Assembly (NCBI GenBank): GCA_018241725.1
Contig: JAFEDI010000103.1
Span: 124,001-188,000, forward strand
Direction: 5' to 3'
Source: Pseudomonadota bacterium
GTDB lineage: Bacteria; Pseudomonadota; Gammaproteobacteria; Burkholderiales; Rhodocyclaceae
DNA: 64,000 bases
Positions 10,715 to 19,669 of the stretch are shown here, one piece after another. Each line of letters begins with the position of its first letter. Within the stretch, counting starts at the first letter, position 1. The position numbers were made by a program, and so were the translations under genes. The notes below the pieces were generated by a model, which searched no databases, was not told the origin of the DNA, and saw only the letters and a program-made list of their open reading frames with translations.

Positions 10715-11984
10715 AAACCAGCCCCCGAGCCTGCAAAGCCTGCTGCGTGCCGAATACGCCAACGCCCTGGTAGCCATCGAAGCGCCGAGCGGCGCTACCG
10801 CGGGCCGCAAGCGGCCCAAGCTGTGGGATCTGGACGACAAGCATCATTGCCCGCTGATCGGCACCTGCCTGTCCATCGACGAGCTGCAGCGCTTCGCCAA
10901 GCGCTTCCACTTCCCAGCCCGCCCCAGCGACGACTTCGCACTGCACGTGGAAGCCGTCGCCCAATGCCGCAGTCGCAACCCGGCCTCCGAAGCCATGCAG
11001 CGCCATTTGGACCGCAAGTACACGCTGTGGATGGAGCGCTTCGGCAAGCTCAAGGACGACAAGGAGCTGCTGGCCCTGTGGCACGAATGCCAGCAGCGCG
11101 GCGACGTCGCCGGCCCCCTGTGGGCCCTGTGCACCCACCGAAACGCCTCCCAGACCACGCTGCAACAGGCCTACGCTGACGTCCACATGCTGTCCCACCA
11201 GGTTGGCGCCGGCCTCGCCGCCGACACACGTCGCCTGGCCCATCTGGAAAAGGAGAATGCCGAACTGAAAGGCGGCCTCAAGCGGGAAGTGGCCGCCCTG
11301 CGCCGCCAGCTCGCCGCCGCCGAGGCCGAGCGCGCCGAACGGGACATACTGCGCAACGAGATCGACACACTGCAGAAGCGCCTGCAACGCTTCGAATCCG
11401 GCCAGGTCGTCGTCGAGATGGGCCAGCGCCTGATGGCCATTCAGGCATCCCACGAAAAGCTGCTGACCGCCTCGGGACGGGTCTGGGAATTGGAGCGAAA
11501 CCTGAAGGACATCCGCGAGGACGCCCAGCGCATCGCCGCCGAACGGGACACCGCGCTGGCCGAGCGGGACGCGCTGGAACATCTGCTGCGGGCCATGGAG
11601 CCGGCTACCTGCGATGCCGGCAGCGACGCTTGCACCGCCTGTGAACACGCGCTGGGCGCACGCTGCGTGCTGTATGTGGGCGGCCGCGCTGCGCTGCTGG
11701 CTCAATACCGCCAACTCGCGGGGCGCCTCGGCATCACACTGATCCACCACGATGGCGGCCAGGAAGAATCCCTGTCGCGCTTGCCCGAACTGATCCGCAG
11801 CGCCGACGCAGTGATGTGCCCGACCGATCACGTCAGCCACAACGCCTACTACCACGTGAAGGCCCACTGCAAACGAGTCGGCAAGCCCTGCCTGTTCTAC
11901 CGGGGCAGCGGCATCTCCGGCTTCGCCGTGGCGATGGCCCGTATCGGGCGCGGTGAATACACCCTGGCCGGTGAGCCCGGCTGA
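10698..11984 (+). CDS. DUF2325 domain protein with long coiled coil
   Basis: A 428-residue cytosolic protein. The ATG at 10698 has GGGAG seven bases upstream. The N-terminal ~170 residues are a Cys/His-containing region (KHHCPLIGTCLSIDEL, ECQQRGDVAGPLWALCTHRN). Residues ~185-310 are a coiled coil with Leu/Ala heptads and many Glu/Arg. The C-terminal ~110 residues are the DUF2325 fold: RCVLYVGGRAALLAQYRQLA, then HHDGGQEE, then DAVMCPTDHVSHNAYYHVK. The invariant Cys and His residues (CPTDHVSHNA, CTACEHALGARC) suggest metal or redox sensing. The biochemical role of DUF2325 is not established. With the upstream Fur-like promoter and the overlapping small gene, an iron-responsive function is the best guess. 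Confidence 0.85.
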   Translation: MCLAPENQPPSLQSLLRAEYANALVAIEAPSGATAGRKRPKLWDLDDKHHCPLIGTCLSIDELQRFAKRFHFPARPSDDFALHVEAVAQCRSRNPASEAMQRHLDRKYTLWMERFGKLKDDKELLALWHECQQRGDVAGPLWALCTHRNASQTTLQQAYADVHMLSHQVGAGLAADTRRLAHLEKENAELKGGLKREVAALRRQLAAAEAERAERDILRNEIDTLQKRLQRFESGQVVVEMGQRLMAIQASHEKLLTASGRVWELERNLKDIREDAQRIAAERDTALAERDALEHLLRAMEPATCDAGSDACTACEHALGARCVLYVGGRAALLAQYRQLAGRLGITLIHHDGGQEESLSRLPELIRSADAVMCPTDHVSHNAYYHVKAHCKRVGKPCLFYRGSGISGFAVAMARIGRGEYTLAGEPG

Positions 11985-12102
11985 GCATCGGCTGCAGGAG
12001 AGGCTGGCATGGTTCCAGCACACTCATTCCTTGTGAATAAGTTCACTCAAGTTCATATGCCGTCCTCCGTTAGCAATCGAAGAAATTCACTGGAGCGACA
12101 GC

Positions 12103-12468
12103 ATGCCCTCCCCTGCAACGATCCTGCTCGTCGACGACAGCCGCGCATCCCGGATGCTCTGCGCATCCGTCATGCGCAGCCAGCGGCCCGACCTGAACCT
12201 GCTCGAGGCCGGCAACGGCGAAGCAGCCCTCGAGATCCTGGCCACAGCCCATCCCGATCTGGCCGTGCTCGACATGAACATGCCGGGCATCTCCGGGCTT
12301 GAGCTGGCCGAGAAGATCCGCATATCCCATCCCGACATCACCCTCGCGCTTCTCACCGCCAACGTCCAGGAAGCCATCCAGCGGCGGGCAGCTGGGCTGG
12401 GCGTGCGCTTCTTCCGCAAACCCATCGGCGAAGCCGTTATCAGCGACATCCTGCAACTGCTGGACTGA
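12103..12468 (+). CDS. CheY-like single-domain response regulator
   Basis: A 121-residue stand-alone receiver domain with all catalytic residues: the acidic pair in LLVDDSRAS, phospho-acceptor Asp57 (AVLDMNMPG), Thr85 (ALLTAN) and Lys106 (FFRKPI). There is no output domain, so it must act by protein contact. It is the first gene of a tight three-gene unit with a CheC-type phosphatase 4 bases downstream and a diguanylate cyclase after that. No histidine kinase is in the unit; the CHASE2 kinase at 14.6-16.9 kb is on the opposite strand and could be a partner. Confidence 0.92.
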   Translation: MPSPATILLVDDSRASRMLCASVMRSQRPDLNLLEAGNGEAALEILATAHPDLAVLDMNMPGISGLELAEKIRISHPDITLALLTANVQEAIQRRAAGLGVRFFRKPIGEAVISDILQLLD

Positions 12469-12472
12469 AGCG

Positions 12473-13120
12473 ATGCACACCTTCTCCGATCTCGAACTCG
12501 ACGCACTAACCGAAGCGTTCAACCTGTCCCTCGGCGAGGCGGCAGCCACCTTTTCGGCAATCGTGCACGAAGAGATCGAGCTGTCGGTGCCGGCCATCGA
12601 GATCCTGTCCCGCGACGCCCTCACCGAACGTCTGACCCGGGGCCGGCCCGATAGCGGCAACGACCGCCTGTGCCGCATCAACCAGCGTTTCAACGCAGCC
12701 GATGGCTTCCAGACCGACGCGCTGCTGCTGTTCCCCGAACACGGCAGCCTCGAGATCGTGCGCCGCATGCTCGGCGACGATACACCCGTCCAACACATCA
12801 CCGAACTCGAGCAGGATGCCCTCGCCGAGATCGGCAACATCATCATCAACAGCTGCATGGCCAGCCTGGCCAACCTCTTCGGCACCGAGATCATCGGCTC
12901 GCTGCCGAGCGTGCAGTCCCGCAGCGCCGCCACACTGCTCGACGACCGGGACGCCGACAGCGTGATCCTGGTGGCCCGCATCTCGATGAACATGGCGGCC
13001 CACAACCTGTCCGGCTTCGTGCTGTTCATCATGGACGTGCCGTCGATCACCAGCTTCATGGCGCAGATCCGCCGCCTGTTCCGCCTCCCCGGTCACGACG
13101 ATCCACCACCCGCGCCATGA
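12473..13120 (+). CDS. CheC-family CheY-P phosphatase-like protein
   Basis: A 215-residue protein with two copies of the CheC/CheX/FliY phosphatase signature: Glu14-Asn17 in LTEAFNLSLGEAA and Glu119-Asn122 in ALAEIGNIIINSC. Such Glu/Asn pairs insert into a receiver domain and hydrolyse its aspartyl phosphate. The obvious target is the CheY-like protein encoded 4 bases upstream. The ATG at 12473 is the first start after that stop, and an ATGA overlap joins it to the next gene. CheC proteins usually accompany CheD and flagellar chemotaxis genes; none are here, so this is a signalling module outside a chemotaxis cluster. Confidence 0.88.
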   Translation: MHTFSDLELDALTEAFNLSLGEAAATFSAIVHEEIELSVPAIEILSRDALTERLTRGRPDSGNDRLCRINQRFNAADGFQTDALLLFPEHGSLEIVRRMLGDDTPVQHITELEQDALAEIGNIIINSCMASLANLFGTEIIGSLPSVQSRSAATLLDDRDADSVILVARISMNMAAHNLSGFVLFIMDVPSITSFMAQIRRLFRLPGHDDPPPAP

Positions 13121-14448
13121 CCGGCTTCCACTCTCTCCTCGCCGACTGCGTCGACATCGGTCTGATCCTGTTGAACAGGGAGGGACGCATTTGCCTGTGG
13201 AACCGCTGGATCGAACAGCGCAGCGGCCTCGACGCGGTCCGGGTAGCCCAGCTCCCGCTGGCCGAAGCCTTCGGCGCTCCAATCGATCCACGGCTGGCTC
13301 TGGTCATCCGTGAAACCCTGGATTTCGGCTGGTCGGCCCGCCTGTCCCATGCGCTGCATCCGATGCCGCTGCCGCTCTTTCCGCCCGGCAGCAAGCAGGA
13401 CGAACGGGTCAAGCAGGCCATCGACGTGATCCCGGTGGACGTGGACGGTGTCCGTCACTGCCTGCTGCAGATCCGCGACGTCACCGAAACCGTCCGCCGC
13501 GAAGCGCTCCTCAAGCAGCAGGCGCGCCAGCTGCGCAGCGACCTCCAGCGCCTGTCCCGCGCCCAGGTCGAACTCCAGCACAGCGAGATGCGCTTCCGCG
13601 AACTGGCACGCCAGGCACCGGCTGGCCTGTTCGAGGCAGACAGCCATGCCCGCTGCACCTTCCTCAACGAGCGCTGCGAACAGATCCTCGGCCGCAGCCT
13701 GCCCGAGGTCACCGACACCCCGTGGCTCGACCTGCTGCCGCCCGGCGAACAACTACGGGTGCGGGACAGTTGGCGCCTGGCCGTCGCCTCGGCAACCCGC
13801 TTCGCCGAAGAATTCATCTTCATCCACCCCAACGACGGCAGCCGACGCCGCATGCGTGCCGAGGCAGGCCCACTTCGCGACGAACTGGGACGCATCAGCG
13901 GATTCATCGGCACCATGGTGGACGTCACCGAATTCCATGAACGGGCCACGCTCAACGAATTCCGCGCCAACCACGACAGCCTGACCGCACTGCTCAACCG
14001 GGACCGTTTCGATCGCCACCTGTGTGCCGCCATCACCGGCGCCGCCGAAAGCGGCGAGCGGGTCGCAGTACTGTTCATCGACCTCGACGACTTCAAGCAG
14101 ATCAATGACACCCACGGGCACCAGGCCGGCGACGCTGTGCTGAAAACCATCGCCAGCCGCCTGCGCCGTACCCTCCGCAATGAAGACCGCGTTGCACGCT
14201 ACGGTGGTGACGAATTCGCCGTGCTGCTCAACGGCGCCCACGACCGCCGGGCACTCGACGGCGTCATCACCAAGATCACGCGGGTCGTGGCTCTACCGAT
14301 CAACCTCGGGCACTGCCACGTACGTATCTGCTGTTCCATAGGCCTAGCCATCTATCCCGACCACGGCCGCGACCCCGCCACACTGCTGACCCACTCCGAC
14401 AAGAGCATGTACAGCGCCAAGCGGCGCCACAACGATCCCCAGCGCTGA
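13117..14448 (+). CDS. PAS-PAS-GGDEF diguanylate cyclase
   Basis: A 443-residue predicted soluble enzyme making cyclic di-GMP from two GTP. The start is the ATG in an ATGA overlap with the CheC gene. Residues ~1-120 and ~155-275 are PAS domains (GLILLNREGRICLWNRW; RELARQAPAGLFEADSHA), separated by a short coiled coil. The GGDEF domain follows, with the active site YGGDEFAV at residues 363-367 and an intact allosteric inhibition site RNED at 354-357, so feedback control by the product is expected. No membrane segment is seen. Its place behind a receiver and its phosphatase suggests that their phosphorylation state regulates it. Confidence 0.93.
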   Translation: MTGFHSLLADCVDIGLILLNREGRICLWNRWIEQRSGLDAVRVAQLPLAEAFGAPIDPRLALVIRETLDFGWSARLSHALHPMPLPLFPPGSKQDERVKQAIDVIPVDVDGVRHCLLQIRDVTETVRREALLKQQARQLRSDLQRLSRAQVELQHSEMRFRELARQAPAGLFEADSHARCTFLNERCEQILGRSLPEVTDTPWLDLLPPGEQLRVRDSWRLAVASATRFAEEFIFIHPNDGSRRRMRAEAGPLRDELGRISGFIGTMVDVTEFHERATLNEFRANHDSLTALLNRDRFDRHLCAAITGAAESGERVAVLFIDLDDFKQINDTHGHQAGDAVLKTIASRLRRTLRNEDRVARYGGDEFAVLLNGAHDRRALDGVITKITRVVALPINLGHCHVRICCSIGLAIYPDHGRDPATLLTHSDKSMYSAKRRHNDPQR

Positions 14449-14598
14449 GAGGGAGCCGTAGTCACGCAAGGCATACTGTGCCGGCAGATCAGGACCGGAT
14501 CGGGCTTCCGCTAGGAATCCGCAACGTGCAGCACGGAATTCACACCATTGGGTGCCACGCCACGGCCATTCCCCAGCACAATCACCTGCTCAGACGGG

Positions 14599-16917
14599 CT
14601 ACGACGTCGACAACAGGACCCGCAGCGGCAGGCGCATTTCAAAGGTACTGCCCTGCCCGGGCGTGCTGTCCACCGTCACCGTGCCACCATGGCGCTCGGC
14701 CACTGTTTTGACGATCAGCAGGCCCAGACCAACCCCGGATGGTTGGGCCGGCCCATCGCCACCAATACGGCCAAAGCGCCTGAACAGACGCGGTAGCGCT
14801 TCACGGGGAATCCCGGCCCCCTGATCGCGAACGCGGATCAACCAGTCACCGCCGTCGGCCTGCAGGCTCACACCTACGGTACTGTTCGACGCGCCATACT
14901 TGATCGCATTGGTCAGCAGGTTGATCACCGCCCGCCGCAACAGGGAGAAATCCCCGCGCACGATAGCCTCCTCACTGTCCGCAGCATGGGTATCCACTTC
15001 GACGCGGATACCGCGGGCATGGGCTTGGGGCCACACTTCGTCGGCGGCCGAATCCACCAGGCCGGCCAGGTCAAGTTCGACGAAGTCCTTTGGATCCGAC
15101 CCTTCCGCACGCACCAAGCGGAACAGGCCGTCGGCCAGATCGAGCGCCGACCGGGCATAACGGGCAATGCGCGGGATCTGAGCCACCCGCTGTTCCGGCG
15201 AGGGATTGCCCCCCTCGATGAGCGTCAGGATGGAAGCCAGAGGCGCGCGCAGATCGTGGGACAGGAAATGCATGGTGTCCTCGCGGCTGCGGCGCGCCTC
15301 ATGCATCACCGTCACATCGGCCAGGCCGATGACCCGTCCGGGTGGCGCCCCCGACTCGAGGGTCAGGTCTGCCACCGATACCAGCAGACAATGCCGCTCA
15401 CCGTTGCTCAGTTCAAACTGGCGGGTGCCCTTGAAACCTCCCAGGTCGGGCAGACCATCGCGCATCGGTAGGTAGGCCGGCCATGGCAGCGCCCGTAGCG
15501 CCTCGAGTACCGCCTCGCCATGACTGGCATGGAGCAGCAGGCGCGCCTGGCCGTTGTGCAGGATCACCCGATCGTACGGGTCAATGACGACCACGCCGAT
15601 GGGAAGATGTTCGAGCGTCGCCGCCATGAAACGGCGCACGTCCCGCTGATGTTGGGCAACCTGCCGGACAATGCCGATGCGTCGCTCCAGCGGATCCGCG
15701 CGGTGTGCCCCCACCGCTTTCAGTGGCTCACCGAAGGGCGTGCCCTCGCGCTCCAGCGCCACCAGTTCCGCATCCAGGTAGCGCTGTGCAGACTCCAGCC
15801 GGCGCCAGCTCCACAAGGGATAGGCCAGGGCGCAGCCGAGCACCGCCGGTGCCGGGCCAAACCACCATCCCCCTACGTGAAGCCCGACAAAGGCCAGCAC
15901 AACCGCGCAACCGCCGAGCAGGAAAGTGGCTATCAGGCCAGCGCTGGGGCCGGCATGCAGCAGGAACAGCATCAGCAGCACCACGAGTACCGCCGCAACG
16001 GCCGCCGCCGCCCACGGGGACAGGGTCGTCACGGTAGCGCCACGGCGCAGGGCATCGAAGACGTTGGCCTGCACCTCGATGCCCTGCATCTGCTGAAGCA
16101 AGCCGGAAGTCGGCGTCGGCACCGCCTCACCGAGGCCGGTGGCAGTCAGGCCAACGAACAGGATCTTGCCGCGAAGCGCCGCGTCAGGCACATCGCCGTT
16201 GAGCACGGCGCGAAAGGGATGATGGGTGTAACTGCCCGGCGGCCCGGCAAAACGGATGTGCAGCCAGTCGGCCCGCTGCCACAGCACGTTGTCAAGCCCA
16301 TCGGCAAGCGGCGGTTCCCGATAGTGCCGAGCCGCTTCCGGCTCGACCAGCCGCAATAGAGCCAGCGCGAGGTGGGGATTGCGTGCCGCCCCGAAGCCCC
16401 CCCACAGGTACAGGCTGCGCACGATGCCGTCCGGGTCGAATTCCAGTTGGTCATGCCCGATGGACGCGGCTGCATTGGCAAACAGCGGCAAGGGCAACTC
16501 CTCACCCATTCCGGAGCCCGCCTGGTGGAGCGGCAGCACAACTCGCCGGAAATCCCGCATCGCCTGCGCCAGCAGGCGGTCCCCTTCCGGATCGTCGCGA
16601 CTCGCCGTTTCCAGCGGCAGATCGAGGACGACCGCTGCAGCCCCCGCCAAACGCGCCTGGTCGATCAACCTGGCGTACAGACGGCGCGACCAAGGCCAGC
16701 GTCCGACGCTTGCCAGGCTGGCATCGTCGATGGCGATGATCACCAGGTCGGCACTCGGTGGTCGCAGCCAGCTGGAAAGCGCATCGTCATAAAGTGTATG
16801 GTCGATACGCCACAGCCAGCCCTCCCACGCCGACAATATCGCCAGCGCGGCACAGAGGAACGTCACCGCCAGCCACTCGAGAGTGGGCCGGTGCAGGGAA
16901 GCGGTAACGCTTTTCAA
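14599..16917 (-). CDS. CHASE2-domain sensor histidine kinase
   Basis: A 772-residue membrane kinase. Residues ~15-35 are a membrane segment, then a CHASE2 extracellular sensor of ~270 residues (VIIAIDDASLASVGRWPWSR). Three more membrane helices follow around residues 300-375, then a PAS domain, and a HisKA core with His554 in FLSHDLRAPLASI. The ATPase motifs are NLLTNAIKYGAS, RDQGAGIPREALPRLFRRFGR and SGVGLGLLIVKTVAERHGG. The chosen start is TTG at 16917 with a weak AGAGA upstream; a GTG about 20 codons in is possible. The OmpR-type regulator at 17574-18290, same strand, is the likely partner even though mscL lies between them on the other strand. Confidence 0.9.
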   Translation of the reverse strand: MKSVTASLHRPTLEWLAVTFLCAALAILSAWEGWLWRIDHTLYDDALSSWLRPPSADLVIIAIDDASLASVGRWPWSRRLYARLIDQARLAGAAAVVLDLPLETASRDDPEGDRLLAQAMRDFRRVVLPLHQAGSGMGEELPLPLFANAAASIGHDQLEFDPDGIVRSLYLWGGFGAARNPHLALALLRLVEPEAARHYREPPLADGLDNVLWQRADWLHIRFAGPPGSYTHHPFRAVLNGDVPDAALRGKILFVGLTATGLGEAVPTPTSGLLQQMQGIEVQANVFDALRRGATVTTLSPWAAAAVAAVLVVLLMLFLLHAGPSAGLIATFLLGGCAVVLAFVGLHVGGWWFGPAPAVLGCALAYPLWSWRRLESAQRYLDAELVALEREGTPFGEPLKAVGAHRADPLERRIGIVRQVAQHQRDVRRFMAATLEHLPIGVVVIDPYDRVILHNGQARLLLHASHGEAVLEALRALPWPAYLPMRDGLPDLGGFKGTRQFELSNGERHCLLVSVADLTLESGAPPGRVIGLADVTVMHEARRSREDTMHFLSHDLRAPLASILTLIEGGNPSPEQRVAQIPRIARYARSALDLADGLFRLVRAEGSDPKDFVELDLAGLVDSAADEVWPQAHARGIRVEVDTHAADSEEAIVRGDFSLLRRAVINLLTNAIKYGASNSTVGVSLQADGGDWLIRVRDQGAGIPREALPRLFRRFGRIGGDGPAQPSGVGLGLLIVKTVAERHGGTVTVDSTPGQGSTFEMRLPLRVLLSTS

Positions 16918-17118
16918 GTCGCGTCTCTTGATTGAAATGCGACCACTATATTAGGTTATTGTTCTACTCGAAGTGCAATACTTCCCAAACTCGATCTTCA
17001 TGAACAAATTCGGGCCGGGTGACAAGCAATATTGTCAAATTTGCGCATTTATCGTACTTATCGGATCGCGCTACCGGAAATCCCGCGCTTTTATCGACTC
17101 ATCTACAAAGGAGCAACC

Positions 17119-17547
17119 GTGAGCTTCATCGAAGAATTCAAGGAATTCGCCGTCAAGGGCAACGTCGTCGACCTGGCCGTCGGTGTGATCATCGGCGGCG
17201 CCTTCCAGAAAATCGTCGACTCCCTCGTGAAGGACATGCTGATGCCCGTCCTCGGCAAATTGCTGGGTGGCGTGGACTTCAAGCACTTCTATCTGAATCT
17301 TGGCGACAAGACCTACGAGTCCATGGAGGCTGCCGAGAAAGCCGGTGCACCGCTGTTCAAGTACGGCGTGTTCATCAACTCAGTGATCGACTTCCTGATC
17401 GTCGCGTTCGCAATCTTCGTTGCGATCAAGGCCATCAACAAATTGAAGCGCGAAGAGCCGGCCGCCGAACCGGCCCCGGTCGAGGCTCCAGCGGAACCGG
17501 AAGACGTGAAGCTCCTACGGGAAATCCGCGACGCGCTGAAGAAGTAG
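17119..17547 (+). CDS. mscL: Large-conductance mechanosensitive channel MscL
   Basis: A 142-residue inner-membrane channel that opens on membrane tension during hypo-osmotic shock. The pore helix is classical ([20 protein letters not shown] then [21 protein letters not shown]). The second helix is [22 protein letters not shown], and the C-terminal bundle ends LLREIRDAL. The start is GTG at 17119 with an excellent AAAGGAG; earlier in-frame codons from 17032 are leader. A possible promoter is TTGTCA at 17032 and TACTTA at 17055 (17-base spacer). It is inserted on the opposite strand between two apparent two-component genes. Confidence 0.97.
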   Translation: MSFIEEFKEFAVKGNVVDLAVGVIIGGAFQKIVDSLVKDMLMPVLGKLLGGVDFKHFYLNLGDKTYESMEAAEKAGAPLFKYGVFINSVIDFLIVAFAIFVAIKAINKLKREEPAAEPAPVEAPAEPEDVKLLREIRDALKK

Positions 17548-17573
17548 GCACGTCGCGGCCCCTCGTCCCGTCC

Positions 17574-18290
17574 TCAATCGGGCGAGACGAGGGCGGACGG
17601 TTCGGACGGATCGATCCGCTCGAGGCGGTAGCCGAAATTGTAGGTAGGGGTCAGGCGGAAGCCGTTTTCCGGGCGCAGGTTGAGTTTGCTGCGCACACGG
17701 CTGATATGGGTATCCACGGTGCGCGTCGCGAGGGACGGGTTGCGCCCCCACACAGCCTCCAGCAGGTGACCGCGGGACAGCAGGCGGCCAAGGTTGCGGA
17801 ACAGGAAGGCGGCCAGTTCGAACTCCTTGTCCGTGAGGTCCACACCAGCTCCATCGATACCGAGGGTCTTCTTGGCCAGGTCGAAGTGGTAGAGGCCCAC
17901 CGTCAGCGTCTGGTTGGGGCTCTTCGGCTGCGCCCGCCGCAACACCGCCTCAATGCGCGATAACAGCTCGATGCGCCGCGGCGGCTTGACCACGTAGTCG
18001 TCGGCACCGGCACTGAAGGCATTGGCGATGTCCTCTTCCGCGTCCCGCGAGGTGATGAAGATCGCCGGTGTATCGTTGCTGCGCTCGACGCGCAGCCAGC
18101 GCAGCACCTGTTCGCCGGTCAGGTCCGGCAGCATCCAGTCCACCAGTAACAGATCGAAACTCTCGCGACTTGCCACGCGCATGAACTCACGCGCCAGCGT
18201 GAAACCGTGCACATCATGCCCGGCCTCCTTCAGCCAGGCCGTCAGTACCTCCATCTGGGCTGGATCGTCCTCGATAATCGCAAATCGCAC
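17574..18290 (-). CDS. OmpR/PhoB-family response regulator
   Basis: A 238-residue transcription factor. The receiver carries the acidic pair (IIEDDPA), phospho-acceptor Asp51 (LLVDWMLPD) and Lys in VVKPPRR. The C-terminal ~100 residues are a winged helix (LTDKEFELAAFLFRNLGRLL, RTVDTHISRVRSKL, YNFGYRLE). The start is GTG at 18290 with AGGTAGG upstream. It is convergent with mscL, with only 26 bases between stops, where an 8-bp inverted repeat (CCCTCGTC/GACGAGGG, 17560-17593) may stop both transcripts. The CHASE2 kinase just beyond mscL is the likely cognate sensor. Confidence 0.92.
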   Translation of the reverse strand: MRFAIIEDDPAQMEVLTAWLKEAGHDVHGFTLAREFMRVASRESFDLLLVDWMLPDLTGEQVLRWLRVERSNDTPAIFITSRDAEEDIANAFSAGADDYVVKPPRRIELLSRIEAVLRRAQPKSPNQTLTVGLYHFDLAKKTLGIDGAGVDLTDKEFELAAFLFRNLGRLLSRGHLLEAVWGRNPSLATRTVDTHISRVRSKLNLRPENGFRLTPTYNFGYRLERIDPSEPSALVSPD

Positions 18291-18350
18291 GCAGACCTAC
18301 CTTTTTCTGAAATTGAAGCTCGTCGCCTGAAACCGGGATGCGCCTGATGC

Positions 18351-18992
18351 TCAGGCGTAGTCACCCACGTAAGGATTGCTGTCACGCTCCTCGCCGAAGG
18401 TGGACATCGGTCCGTGGCCGGGAATGAAGGACACATCGTTGCCCAACGGCCACAGCTTGCCGCGGATGGACTTCACCAGATCGGCATGGCTGCCACGCGG
18501 AAAATCGGTACGTCCGATCGACCCAGCGAACAGCACATCCCCCACCACCGCCAGGCGCGCCGTCGGGCTGAAGAACACCACATGTCCCGGCGTATGGCCG
18601 GGGCAATGAAGTACATCCAGGACTTCCTGCCCCACCGTCACCACATCCCCATCGGCCAGCCAGCGATCCGGTGTGAAGGTCTCAACCTGCGGAAAGCCGA
18701 ACATCTTGCTCTGCTGCTGCAACGCATCGATCCAGAAACTCTCGTCCCGTTGCGGCCCCTCCACAGGCACTTCCAGACGTCGGGCCAGTTCGGCGGTACC
18801 GCCGGCATGGTCGATGTGGCCATGGGTCAGCAGGATCTTCTCCACCGTCACACCCAACTGCTCGGCGGCGGCGGTAATCCGATCGACATCTCCGCCCGGA
18901 TCGACAACCGCCGCCTTGCGGCTCACGTCGCACCACAGCAGGGAGCAGTTCTGTTCGAAAGGTGTGACAGGAACGATCTTGTATCGAAGCAT
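18351..18992 (-). CDS. Metallo-beta-lactamase fold hydrolase (glyoxalase II-like, YcbL type)
   Basis: A 213-residue predicted cytosolic hydrolase. The metal-binding signature is THGHIDHAGG, with further ligands at CPGHTPGH, VVGDVLFAGSIGR and PGHGP. The length and order match the short YcbL-type branch, which lacks the C-terminal helical domain of classical glyoxalase II. Its physiological substrate is not fixed; a thioesterase on glutathione conjugates such as S-lactoylglutathione is the usual suggestion. It lies 60 bases beyond the regulator gene on the same strand, with an independent start ATG. Confidence 0.88.
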   Translation of the reverse strand: MLRYKIVPVTPFEQNCSLLWCDVSRKAAVVDPGGDVDRITAAAEQLGVTVEKILLTHGHIDHAGGTAELARRLEVPVEGPQRDESFWIDALQQQSKMFGFPQVETFTPDRWLADGDVVTVGQEVLDVLHCPGHTPGHVVFFSPTARLAVVGDVLFAGSIGRTDFPRGSHADLVKSIRGKLWPLGNDVSFIPGHGPMSTFGEERDSNPYVGDYA

Positions 18993-19035
18993 GGTCGGGA
19001 AAACGGTCAGGTGATCTGAAAGGCTCCAGCAGCAC

Positions 19036-19665
19036 TCAACGCTGGGACGGCGGCGCCAAATGGGATTCGGTCAGTGCGATGTAGCGGCTGCGATCCTGCT
19101 CATAACGGGTGCGAATGGCCTCGATGTCCCGCTTTTTCGCATCGATCACCAAGCCCTGCGCAGCCAGTTCGCTGTCGGACTCCCGCAGCGCGGCCGCCAG
19201 ACTGGGGGGCAACCCGCGCTTCTGGTAAAACTCCGCCTCGCGGGTCAGCCCGGTCCGCTTCTGCAGCAACTGGGCACGCACAGCCTCGGCCTGCTTGAGT
19301 TCCAGCTGCACGCCCTGAATCGCGCGATCCCGCCGCTCATCGATGTCGGCGACACTGGAATAGGTTTCGAGCAGGGACTGGTTGCGGCGCTGCTCGGCCC
19401 GCAAACGGAGCTGTTCAGCCCGTCGGGCCCGGTCTTCGGCTTCCTTGCGTGCCAGTTGCTCGGGCGTCAGCGGCGCTTCCACTACCCGACGAACGGTGCC
19501 CTGCGGGCTCATCTCGCGGTAGCTTTTGCCATAGCACTGGGCTGGCAACACATCGCCACACACCTGATGGCCATTGTCCGAGCAGCAATATACGGTCCGG
19601 GAGGGCGTCTGCGCCTCCACCGGCAACGTCGCCAACAACGCACACAGCAGAGCCGGCCATCGCAT
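19036..19665 (-). CDS. Secreted coiled-coil protein with DUF4124-like N-terminus
   Basis: A 209-residue protein of unknown function. The preferred start is the ATG at 19665, giving a Sec signal (MRWPALLCALLATLPVEA), rather than a GTG 18 bases upstream inside pyrE. The mature N-terminus has four cysteines (TVYCCSDNGHQVCGD, QCYGKSY) followed by a Pro turn, like the DUF4124 family. From residue ~75 it is a long charged coiled coil (EAEDRARRAEQLRLRAEQRR). It is 4 bases downstream of pyrE and probably co-transcribed. A periplasmic structural or envelope role is a guess. Confidence 0.75.
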   Translation of the reverse strand: MRWPALLCALLATLPVEAQTPSRTVYCCSDNGHQVCGDVLPAQCYGKSYREMSPQGTVRRVVEAPLTPEQLARKEAEDRARRAEQLRLRAEQRRNQSLLETYSSVADIDERRDRAIQGVQLELKQAEAVRAQLLQKRTGLTREAEFYQKRGLPPSLAAALRESDSELAAQGLVIDAKKRDIEAIRTRYEQDRSRYIALTESHLAPPSQR

Positions 19666-19669
19666 GGGG

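Noticed and set aside
12299-12472. N-terminal extension of the CheC protein into the CheY gene
   Set aside because: The added residues are Ser/Pro/Arg-rich shadow sequence; the ATG at 12473 directly precedes the first phosphatase motif.
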